Notes under the pieces: generated by a model
What the model was told of the DNA's origin: nothing
Database searches by the model: none
The model's input: the letters and a program-made list of their open reading frames with translations, nothing else
Shown here: positions 1 through 5,369 of the stretch, in pieces
Layout of the letters: each line of letters starts with the position of its first letter
Position numbering within the stretch: the first letter of the stretch is position 1
DNA from: Acidobacteriota bacterium
GTDB lineage: Bacteria; Acidobacteriota; Vicinamibacteria; Vicinamibacterales; 2-12-FULL-66-21
NCBI GenBank assembly: GCA_013817065.1
Contig: JACDDJ010000317.1
Coordinates: forward strand, 1 to 5,941
Reading direction: 5' to 3'
Length of the DNA stretch: 5,941 nucleotides
Program-made: the position numbers and the translations under genes

Positions 1-93
1 CACGCGCAGCGTCTGCCGGATCTCGTGGTAGATGCGCGCGGTGTCGCCGCGTGCTCCGTGCTCATCAACTGGCTGAGGTCGCTGTGCAAGCAT
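1..93 (-). CDS. N-terminal fragment, DehI-like haloacid dehalogenase family protein
   Basis: The first 31 codons of a minus-strand gene that leaves the window on the left. The start ATG (complement of 91-93) has a strong Shine-Dalgarno GGAGG (complement of 99-103) five bases upstream, which fixes the start. The visible peptide begins MLAQRPQPVDEHGARG and continues with TARIYHEIRQTLRV. The pattern Pro-x-x-Glu-x-x-Ala-x-Gly, then A-x-IY-x-EIR-x-TLRV, resembles the N-terminus of the DehI (halocarboxylic acid dehalogenase) family, where it is followed by a VPxVN-type segment that lies outside the window. DehI enzymes remove halide from 2-haloacids hydrolytically, but many family members have no tested activity, so the function is not claimed. 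The gene is divergent from the receptor gene. The reading frame and start are well supported; the family call rests on about 25 residues. Confidence 0.5.
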   Translation of the reverse strand, partial: MLAQRPQPVDEHGARGDTARIYHEIRQTLRV

Positions 94-195
94 GCCATCC
101 TCCGTCGGCAGGTCTTGTCTGCGGAAATCGTGCCTGTGCAGCCGCCTGTTCCATATCTGCGAGACGGCGACTTGGGGTGGCGCGGGAGAGTTGTC

Positions 196-219
196 GAACT
201 GTGGGCTGATTCACAGTTC
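196..219. repeat. Perfect 8-bp inverted repeat (operator or hairpin candidate)
   Basis: GAACTGTG at 196-203 and CACAGTTC at 212-219 are exact reverse complements separated by eight bases. This geometry suits either a dimeric repressor operator or an RNA hairpin in the receptor leader. It lies about 145 bases upstream of the receptor start and about 100 bases upstream of the divergent gene. Confidence 0.55.
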
Positions 220-237
220 CACGACGGAGCATCGTGG
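219..237. repeat. Perfect 6-bp inverted repeat adjoining the previous one
   Basis: CCACGA at 219-224 and TCGTGG at 232-237 are exact reverse complements with a seven-base spacer. It shares base 219 with the preceding repeat, so the two dyads form one continuous structured block from 196 to 237. A 6-bp repeat alone is weak evidence; the tandem placement is what makes it notable. Confidence 0.35.
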
Positions 238-364
238 CTGTACCTCGCAAAGGCAGTTGCAACCGCCGGACCCACCGCCGGTCACATTCAATGGGGCTCC
301 ATCTGTTTTTTGGTCGGTGCTCAAAAAGATTTCATGAGAAGCTGAAGCCTGGCGGGAGGGAAGT

Positions 365-3292
365 ATGAGCATTAGAGTCAACACTCTGGCGATCGTGCTG
401 TTCGTGGCGGCTCTGGGCGCGCCCATGGCCGGCGCACAGCAGGGCACATCAGAGGTCCGGGGGCGGGTCGTCGACCCACAGGGCGGCGTCCTGCCCGGCG
501 TGACCGTCACGGTCACCAATCAGGAGACAGGATTCGTTCGAGACACGGTGACGGAGGGGGATGGCGTTTACTTCCTGTCCGGCCTGACGCCCGGCACCTA
601 CCAGATCGCGGCGGAGCTTCAGGGCTTCAAGCGCTTCAGCCGCCGCGATGTGCGGCTCGAAGTGGGCAAGACGGCGACAGTCGACGTCGCCTTGCAGGTC
701 GGTGGCCTCGAAGAGACGATCAACGTCACCGGCGAGGCGCCCCTCGTGGACGTCACGTCGAAGGAGGTGGGCGGCAACATCACCGCGCGCGAGCTGGTGG
801 ACCTGCCGTCGATCAACCGCAACTTCATCGGCTTCATCGGCCTGCTTCCCGGCATCGTGCCGAACATCAGCACGGAATCCTTCGGGAGCGACGCCGTGAG
901 CGTCAACGGCGGTGATCCGCGCAACAACAACTTCCTGCTCGACGGCGCCAACAACAACGACGACGTCATCGGCCAACGCGCCGGTACCCAGGCGAGGACG
1001 CCGATCGAGGCGATCCAGGAATTCCAGGTACTCACCAGTCAGTTCGATGCCGAGTTCGGCCGGACGACCGGCGCGGTCATCAACGCGGTGACCAAGCAGG
1101 GCACCAACGCCCTCCGCGGCAGCGTCTTCGGCTACTTCCAGGACGCGGAGCTGACCGAGAAGGACTTCTTCGCCAGGAAGAACAACCTCGAAAAGCCCGA
1201 TACGGCCCAGCAGCAGTTCGGCGGCACGATCGGCGGGCCGATCGTCCGCGACAAGGCGCACTTCTTCTTCAGTCTCGAGCGCGTGCGCATCGACGAGGGG
1301 GTCACGATCAACATTCCGGCGCGGCCGGAGTTCAACACGACGACCACGGAAGAGACGCGCGTGTGGAACACCATCATCCGGGCCGACCATCAGATTTCCC
1401 CCACGCACACGTACGGGGTGCGCTGGCTGCGTGAGAAGTCGCCGCAGTTCAACCAGATCATCAATACGGTGACGCTCGACGCCGCGCGCGAAGAGCAGGA
1501 CCTCGACCAGACGGTCGTCGGCACGCTTAATAGCGTGCTGGGCAACAGCACCGTCAACACCCTGCGGGTCGCCTGGACGCAGGAGGATGTCTCGTTCGGC
1601 AACCCGTGCTTCAACCAGGGGACCCAGGCCAGCTGCCGGCCGACGCTGAACTTCCTGACCTTCACGGGCCAGCAGAACGCGGTGGCCCAGGCGCGGATCA
1701 ACAACGCGTACCAGCTCGAGGACACGTTCTCCTGGTTCATCCCGGGCCGGCGCGGCGACCACAACATCCGCTTCGGCGCGCAGTATCAGTACTCCGAGCA
1801 GGACTTCACGAATGAAGGGAACCTGAACGGCACGTTCACCTTCAGCTCGGATCGCGATTTCGATGCGGCGGACCCGAGTACCTACCCGGAACGCTTCTCG
1901 ATCCGCGTGCCGGGGGCGAGCCAGTTCCAGCAGCACACGCACATCATCTCGGTGTTCGCCCAGGACAAGTGGCAGCTGAACAAGCGCCTCACGCTGAGCC
2001 TGGGCGCGCGGTACGACGTCAGCATCAGCCCGGTGCCGACCCCCGATCCTCTGGCCGCGGGGCTGTTCGCGCGGACCGGCGTCACGATGCCGACCGACTA
2101 CCCGCTCGACGCGAACGACATCGCGCCGCGGGTCGGCCTTGCCTACGATCCGAAAGGCGACGGCCGGTCGGTGATCCGCGGCGGCTACGGCGTCTTCTAC
2201 GAGACGACCCGGCTGGGCACGATCTCGGGGTTCATCACCGGAGGCGCGTTCTCGGATTCGTTTACCGCGAACTTCCCGGCGACGGCGGCCGATCCGGGGC
2301 CCTCGCGCGGACAGCTGCCGACGGACCCCTTCCTCGTCAACGGCCCGGCGGTGAACCAATCGCTGCTTGCGCAACGCTTCCCGGCCGGCTCCACCGTCCG
2401 GAATACCGGTACGGTGTCGGTCGACAACGGGGACCGGCACACGCCGTACACCCAGGAGACCTCGATCGGCTTCGAGCGGCAGTTGAGCAATGACCTGTCG
2501 GTGAATGCCGACTACGTGCACGTGTCGGGACGCGACATCCTGATCACCCGGAACCTGAACCCCGGGTTGCGGATCAACACGAGCCGGACCGGGCGCATCG
2601 ACCGCATCAGCTCCGACTTCGTCTCCTCGGTGAACACGCTGGTGAACGCAGGGAGCACGGAATACGACGCCCTGCAGCTGATGCTCGAGAAGCGGTTCAG
2701 CAACAACTGGAGCGCGCGAGTCTCCTACACGCTGGCCGACGGCCGGGGCAACATCTCGGGCGACGGCACCGACGGCAGCCCCTTCCAGCTGCTCGACGAG
2801 CTTCGGCTCGACGCGAACGAAGGGCCGACCGACTTCACCCGGCGGCACAACTTCGTGCTGAGCGGGTCCGTGCGCGTGCCGCGCACCGGCGGCCTCAACA
2901 TCAGCGCGGTGGCGCGTGCGCTCAGCGGCCTGCCCTTCAGCATCGCGGATTCCTCCACGGATCCGGACCAGAACGGCATCCTGTTCGATCCCCTGCCGGC
3001 CGGCAGCTACTCCGGCAGCGGCGACGACGCGATCACGGTCGACAGCGACGGCGGACGCAATGGCGCCGTGGGCCCCGATTTTTTCCAGCTGGACCTGCGT
3101 GCCGGGTATCGCGTGCGCGTGGCGCAGTCGCGGACGATCGAAGGCTTCGTCGACATCTTCAACGTGACGGATCGCGAGAACTTCGCGAATCCCACCGGCG
3201 ACCGGCGTTCCACGAACTTCCTGCGGCTGACCAGCCTCCGCGACGGCGGTGTTCCCCGGACGTTGCAGCTGGGCGTGCGGTTCGCGTTCTGA
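365..3292 (+). CDS. TonB-dependent receptor, carboxypeptidase-regulatory-like (Oar-type)
   Basis: A 975-residue outer-membrane receptor. Residues 1-24 form a signal peptide (hydrophobic core TLAIVLFVAALGA, likely cleavage after Ala24 in AGA-QQ). Residues about 29-110 are a CarboxypepD_reg-like beta-sandwich (VRGRVVDPQGG, then DGVYFLSGLTPGTYQI). Residues about 115-245 form the plug (LVDLPSINRNF, VNGGDPRNNNFLLDG, GAVINAVTKQGTN), and the remainder is the 22-strand-type barrel. The chain ends LQLGVRFAF, with the terminal Phe expected of a BAM-recognised beta signal. The length is typical for this family. The start is set by GGAGG at 355-359, five bases before the ATG. Family members take up or bind large substrates such as glycans, peptides or siderophores; no substrate can be inferred here, since no SusD partner or degradative enzyme is adjacent. 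The only two cysteines (residues 415 and 424) probably form a loop disulphide. The gene appears to be monocistronic, with a hairpin directly after the stop. The long antisense open frame is a GC-driven shadow. Confidence 0.95.
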   Translation: MSIRVNTLAIVLFVAALGAPMAGAQQGTSEVRGRVVDPQGGVLPGVTVTVTNQETGFVRDTVTEGDGVYFLSGLTPGTYQIAAELQGFKRFSRRDVRLEVGKTATVDVALQVGGLEETINVTGEAPLVDVTSKEVGGNITARELVDLPSINRNFIGFIGLLPGIVPNISTESFGSDAVSVNGGDPRNNNFLLDGANNNDDVIGQRAGTQARTPIEAIQEFQVLTSQFDAEFGRTTGAVINAVTKQGTNALRGSVFGYFQDAELTEKDFFARKNNLEKPDTAQQQFGGTIGGPIVRDKAHFFFSLERVRIDEGVTINIPARPEFNTTTTEETRVWNTIIRADHQISPTHTYGVRWLREKSPQFNQIINTVTLDAAREEQDLDQTVVGTLNSVLGNSTVNTLRVAWTQEDVSFGNPCFNQGTQASCRPTLNFLTFTGQQNAVAQARINNAYQLEDTFSWFIPGRRGDHNIRFGAQYQYSEQDFTNEGNLNGTFTFSSDRDFDAADPSTYPERFSIRVPGASQFQQHTHIISVFAQDKWQLNKRLTLSLGARYDVSISPVPTPDPLAAGLFARTGVTMPTDYPLDANDIAPRVGLAYDPKGDGRSVIRGGYGVFYETTRLGTISGFITGGAFSDSFTANFPATAADPGPSRGQLPTDPFLVNGPAVNQSLLAQRFPAGSTVRNTGTVSVDNGDRHTPYTQETSIGFERQLSNDLSVNADYVHVSGRDILITRNLNPGLRINTSRTGRIDRISSDFVSSVNTLVNAGSTEYDALQLMLEKRFSNNWSARVSYTLADGRGNISGDGTDGSPFQLLDELRLDANEGPTDFTRRHNFVLSGSVRVPRTGGLNISAVARALSGLPFSIADSSTDPDQNGILFDPLPAGSYSGSGDDAITVDSDGGRNGAVGPDFFQLDLRAGYRVRVAQSRTIEGFVDIFNVTDRENFANPTGDRRSTNFLRLTSLRDGGVPRTLQLGVRFAF

Positions 3293-3294
3293 CC

Positions 3295-3343
3295 TGTGCA
3301 CGCATGCATCCTGGAGAGCGCTCCAGGGTGCATGCTGTGCACA
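3295..3343 (+). terminator. Long imperfect hairpin directly after the receptor stop
   Basis: The left arm 3295-3316 pairs with the right arm 3321-3343 around the loop AGCG. The pairing comprises TGTGCAC with GTGCACA, then GCATGCA with TGCATGC, one T-G wobble, and CCTGGAG with CTCCAGG. One unpaired base on the right arm (T3336) is the only interruption. This gives roughly 22 paired positions, beginning two bases after the TGA. No T-run follows, so it is not a textbook intrinsic terminator; it may act as a 3' end stabiliser or a factor-assisted terminator. Its last base coincides with the possible ATG of the next, broken gene. Confidence 0.6.
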
Positions 3344-3610
3344 TGGCTGTCTGTGGCGACCCTCCACCGGTGCCGCGACGGGGCGCGCTGTCCGGTGAAC
3401 GGAGCGGCCGGCGCGCACGTCGGACGGAACAAGTCAAGGCACTGCTCACCGAGGACGCCCTGGGTCGCCTGACGCCGGGGAACATCGCTTCTGCCCGGAT
3501 CCCGCCTGCGACGTCGTCTACTTCACGCCGGCCGGCGCGAGCTTTCGTCGGCGGGACGTGCGGGTGCCGGTCTGGCAGAGGAACCGTCCGGCGCCCGTCT
3601 GATCTGCTAC
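3343..3610 (+). pseudogene. CopZ-type copper chaperone N-terminal domain, broken
   Basis: The family signature is recovered piecewise across frames: GARCPVNGAAGAHV (about 3380-3421), then RTEQVKALLTEDALGRLTPG (3421-3480), then EHRFCPDPACDVVYF and ASFRRRDVRVPVWQ (3480-3578), then EPSGARLICY (3581-3610). This matches the Zn/[2Fe-2S]-binding N-terminal domain of CopZ-type copper chaperones, with cysteines in CPV, in the FCPDPAC pair and at ICY. The usual continuation (CYCFGE and the rest of the cluster-binding part) is absent because the sequence turns into IstA. Three successive frame changes are each equivalent to one missing base, near 3420 (C), 3477-3480 (G run) and 3580-3581 (G run). The start is uncertain. 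ATG 3343 would give MAVCGDPPPVP, cysteine-containing as family N-termini often are, but it needs another frame change near 3380-3389 and has no ribosome binding site. GTG 3353 is an alternative. No intact product is expected as written. Confidence 0.7.
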
Positions 3611-4045
3611 CGGCGCGAGGGCACGCGGATCCTCCATCCGCGCAAGCGGTTTGGGCAGCGGTCGATTGACTACCGGCATTACCTGTCGGAGCTCGCGCGC
3701 AAGCCACAGGCGGTGCGCCAGGTGTTGCCGGATCTCCTGCGAGATCTGGGCGACCCGTTTCCGGCACTGTGGGATCAGCTCCACCGGGCGCACGGGCCAC
3801 GGGATGCCGCGCGGCTCTTCGCCAAGGTCCTCGGCCAACTGGAGATGCACGGCGCCGCGATCGTCGTGCCGGCGCTGACGGTCGCCCTCGCGAGCGGGAC
3901 GCCGCTGCTCCTGGCCCTCACGCCGGCGCGATCGTCGCTCGCCCGCGTCGCGCCCGAAGCGGTGCCCGCCTCGCTCCGCGACATCGACGTCGCGAGCGGC
4001 TCGGCCGCTGACTACGATGGCTGGCTCGTCGAGGTGGGCGCATGA
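3611..4045 (+). pseudogene. istA: IstA transposase, C-terminal remnant (IS21 family)
   Basis: About 145 codons in one open frame, ending TGA at 4043-4045. The recognisable IS21 IstA C-terminal features are GQRSIDYRHYLSELARKPQA, then LLRDLGDPF, HGPRDAARLFAKVLGQLEMHG, ASGTPLLLAL, and the terminal SAADYDGWL motif. This is the DNA-contacting and oligomerising tail of the transposase; the DDE integrase core (normally the preceding 300 or so residues) is missing, so no strand-transfer activity is possible. The same frame is open upstream to a stop at 3470, but 3473-3600 reads as out-of-frame CopZ DNA. The stop overlaps the istB start in ATGA, the translational coupling typical of this family. No start codon or ribosome binding site is evident for the remnant. 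Confidence 0.85.
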
Positions 4046-4802
4046 GCGCTCCCACGGTGGTCCGAGACCTCGTCGTCGCGCACACGCGGACGCTGAAGTT
4101 GCCGGGTGTGGCCCGCACTTTTGAAGGTCTGGCCCGGCAGGCCCGCGACAGCCACTGGCCCACGAAGACTATCTGCACGAGGTCCTCAGTGCCGAAGAGG
4201 CGTCACGACACGAGTCCGTCATCCGCCAGCGCCTCCGCGAGGCGCGCTTCCCAGAGGTGAAAACGCTCGACACCTTTGATTTTGCCGCCGCCGACGGCGT
4301 CACCGCGACGCAGATCCACACCCTCGCGCGTGGCGAATGGGTCACCGCCCCCGAGAATCTGATCTTGGCGGGCCCGATCGGGACCGGCAAGACGCACCTG
4401 GCCATCGCCCTGGGTGTGGAAGCGACCAAACAGAAACGCCGGGTGCTCTTCACCCGCGCGGCGGATCTGCTGCGTCAGCTCGTCGAAGCCCGCGATACCC
4501 GCGAGCTCACCCGGTTGCAGCAACGCCTCCTCCGCGTCGACGTCCTCATCGTCGACGAGCTGGGCTTCGTCCCGTTCGATCGCGTCGGCGGCGAGCTGCT
4601 CTTCAATCTGCTCACCGACCGCTATGAGCGGCGGGCGATTGTCGTGACGACGAATCTCGCGTTCGCCGAATGGGTCACCGTGTTTGCGGGCGACGAGAAA
4701 CTCACCACCGCGTTGCTCGACCGCCTCGCCCATCACGCGACGGTCATCACGACCAAGGGGAAAAGCTATCGCATGCGAAAACGCCGGCCACCCGGTTCGT
4801 GA
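4042..4802 (+). pseudogene. istB: IstB AAA+ transposition helper, single frameshift
   Basis: IstB is the DnaC-like ATPase that assembles on target DNA and stimulates IstA. Read from ATG 4042, the first 40 codons run from MSAPTVVRDL to ARQARDSHWP. The frame then breaks at the CCC run 4159-4161 and resumes one frame back as HEDYLHEVLSAEEASRHES through to the TGA at 4800-4802. The corrected length is 253 residues, normal for IstB. Walker A GPIGTGKT lies at corrected residues 111-118 (4371-4394), Walker B LIVDE around residues 169-173, sensor-1-like VVTTN follows, and the ALLDRLAHH segment carries the arginine expected of the AAA+ active site. One extra C in the run would restore the whole protein, so this may be an indel error rather than real decay. 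As written, translation from 4042 ends prematurely. An internal GTG at 4257 could only give a protein lacking the N-terminal domain. Confidence 0.9.
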
Positions 4803-4933
4803 CGGTCAACAACGGGATCGCGGCCGATCGCACGCAGACACGACCGCGTAGGAGCCCGTAGGAACGACGATCGGGAGGTGGGCCAGGGGTGTTCCCCCCT
4901 TTTCTCACGCGGAGGTGACACGAACACACGCGG
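4803..4933 (+). other. Non-coding IS21 segment between istB and the repeat array
   Basis: No credible gene is present. A short GGGG-TGTT-CCCC stem at 4886-4897 followed by CC and a T-run at 4900-4903 resembles a weak intrinsic terminator for the istAB transcript, but four base pairs is too little for confidence. A GGAGGTGA ribosome-site-like string at 4911-4918 has no sensible reading frame after it. Confidence 0.4.
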
Positions 4934-5022
4934 CTATGGAAATGACGCGCCTATGGAATCACAAACCGATTCCCACAGGCGCTTGGAAATCTCGCAGAGA
5001 ACGCGAGATTCCCACATTCCCA
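4934..5022. repeat. IS21 right-end array of GGAAT-type boxes
   Basis: Within 89 bases a GGAA(A)T(C) box occurs six times in both orientations: forward at 4938-4943, 4955-4960 and 4985-4991, and reversed as GATTCC at 4968-4973 and 5007-5012 plus ATTCC at 5016-5020. Larger units are visible. CTATGGAA is repeated at 4934 and 4951. GATTCCCACA is repeated at 4968-4977 and 5007-5016. GGAATC pairs with GATTCC across seven bases (4955-4973). IS21-family ends are known to carry multiple internal repeats bound by IstA, so these are best read as transposase binding sites. The exact outer terminus is not determined. Confidence 0.65.
4985..5013. repeat. 11-bp inverted repeat inside the IS right end
   Basis: GGAAATCTCGC (4985-4995) and GCGAGATTCCC (5003-5013) are reverse complements at ten of eleven positions with a seven-base spacer. 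The spacing equals that of the GGAATC/GATTCC pair just upstream, suggesting a repeated binding-site module. Confidence 0.6.
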
Positions 5023-5073
5023 GCCGATCCTCGCGAGGTCAGAGGAGAAGCGCGTAGAATGAACCGCCCGCAG

Positions 5074-5099
5074 GTGGTCTACTTTTCGAGCGGCGCGCG
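5074..5099. other. Possible IS21 outer terminal segment
   Basis: The segment beginning GTGGTCTACTTTTCGAGCGG resembles, from memory, the GTGGTC-TTTT-CGGCG style of right-end sequence seen in some IS21-family elements. It lies 50 bases beyond the repeat array, a reasonable position for the outer end. Without the left end there is no inverted partner to confirm it. Confidence 0.3.
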
Positions 5100-5310
5100 C
5101 ACTGCCGGATGGCCGGGTAGTGTCCAGCATTCGCAACATCCTTACTTTCCCGGGATTTGGATAAGCCGCCGGCCCGTTCTGAAGGATGCGGCTCTCGGGC
5201 GACACGCCCAACCCCCACGAGCACGTCTGGTGTGTAACCGCCTGTTGCACCAACCGCAACTGGTCAACGATCTCCTGGGCGTCTCGGATAGGGCGGTTGT
5301 CTTGAAAAAA
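5100..5310. other. Unassigned region between IS end and merR promoter
   Basis: No recognised gene on either strand. The minus strand is open through this interval and reads, in part, RPIRDAQEIVDQLRLVQQAV and later AAYPNPGKVRMLRMLD. This is less biased in composition than a typical GC shadow, but I recognise no family and see no start codon with a ribosome binding site. The same frame runs on into the repeat array, where a coding role is unlikely, and upstream into the merR operator. It may be a fragment of a gene cut by the element. A short GC-rich dyad (CCGGATGGCCGGG) lies near 5105-5118. Confidence 0.3.
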
Positions 5311-5314
5311 GCCC

Positions 5315-5345
5315 TTGACCCTGCACTTAGGTGCAAGGGTTAGAC
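5315..5345 (+). promoter_or_regulatory. MerR-type promoter/operator (19-bp spacer with internal dyad)
   Basis: The -35 element TTGACC (5315-5320) and -10 element TTAGAC (5340-5345) are 19 bases apart, the over-long spacing characteristic of promoters activated by MerR-family proteins through DNA untwisting. The spacer carries the dyad TGCAC (5322-5326), four bases, GTGCA (5331-5335). Its offset from the -35 element equals that of the classical Tn501 mer operator (CCGTAC-N4-GTACGG). A second overlapping dyad, CCCTTG (5312-5317) with CAAGGG (5334-5339), is also present. Transcription should begin near 5352 and read into the merR gene itself, so the regulator and the gene after it are probably autoregulated by metal. 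Confidence 0.8.
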
Positions 5346-5369
5346 TTGTTCTCTAAAGAGAGGGATCCG

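Larger units (their letters stand above)
94..364. promoter_or_regulatory. Divergent intergenic region and receptor 5' leader
   Basis: This 271-base stretch separates two divergent genes and must hold both promoters and the receptor's leader. I see no convincing sigma-70 pair in either direction. It contains two adjacent inverted repeats (196-219 and 219-237), an 8-base direct repeat ACCGCCGG at 262-269 and 274-281, and an AT-richer patch near 301-335. The last bases hold the receptor's ribosome binding site, GGAGG at 355-359. Short open frames here lack ribosome binding sites and look like no known protein, so I treat the region as non-coding. Confidence 0.5.
3611..5100 (+). mobile_element. 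IS21-family insertion sequence remnant (5' truncated)
   Basis: The two-gene istA-istB order with an ATGA overlap, plus the IstB AAA+ ATPase, identify the IS21 family. Only about 145 C-terminal codons of IstA remain; the left terminal repeat, helix-turn-helix and DDE catalytic region are absent from the window. The right side after istB is non-coding and carries a repeat array at 4934-5022 and an end-like segment near 5074-5099. The left boundary is where CopZ-like sequence becomes IstA-like, about 3608-3623. The right boundary is an estimate, since I cannot define the exact terminal inverted repeat without the left end. No target-site duplication can be looked for because the left end is missing. 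The element cannot move by itself. Confidence 0.8.

Noticed and set aside
25..345. A plus-strand open frame of 106 codons before the receptor.
   Set aside because: It overlaps the divergent minus-strand gene start and its ribosome site, covers both inverted repeats, and resembles no protein.
449..3418. A 989-codon open frame on the minus strand opposite the receptor gene.
   Set aside because: It mirrors the receptor's GC-biased codons, is rich in Arg, Ala, Val, Glu and Asp without any domain, and lacks a ribosome binding site. The plus-strand gene is unmistakable.
3304..3669. A plus-strand open frame of 121 codons after the receptor taken as one gene.
   Set aside because: Only its middle (QVKALLTEDALGRLTPG) is meaningful; the parts before and after belong to the CopZ-like piece in other frames and to IstA.
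4334..4680. A 14-base direct repeat CGAATGGGTCACCG at 4334-4347 and 4667-4680.
   Set aside because: Both copies encode EWVT in frame at normal places in the IstB protein, so it is explained by coding and codon bias.
4257..4802. IstB starting at the internal GTG 4257 as a complete gene.
   Set aside because: The GTG is the Val of the normal IstB stretch PEVKTLDTF, and the conserved N-terminal 70 residues lie upstream in two frames. It has no ribosome site of its own.
4934..5022. The box array considered as a CRISPR or integron-type repeat.
   Set aside because: Units are short, unevenly spaced and in both orientations with no constant repeat-spacer structure; the location right after istB fits IS21 terminal binding sites.
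4915..5343. A plus-strand open frame of 142 codons through the IS right end.
   Set aside because: It crosses the repeat array, the presumed IS end and the merR operator, and has no recognisable motif.
5331..5369. GTG 5331 as the merR start, adding 13 residues.
   Set aside because: It lies inside the operator dyad and upstream of the expected transcription start; ATG 5370 has a good ribosome site and gives the normal family N-terminus.
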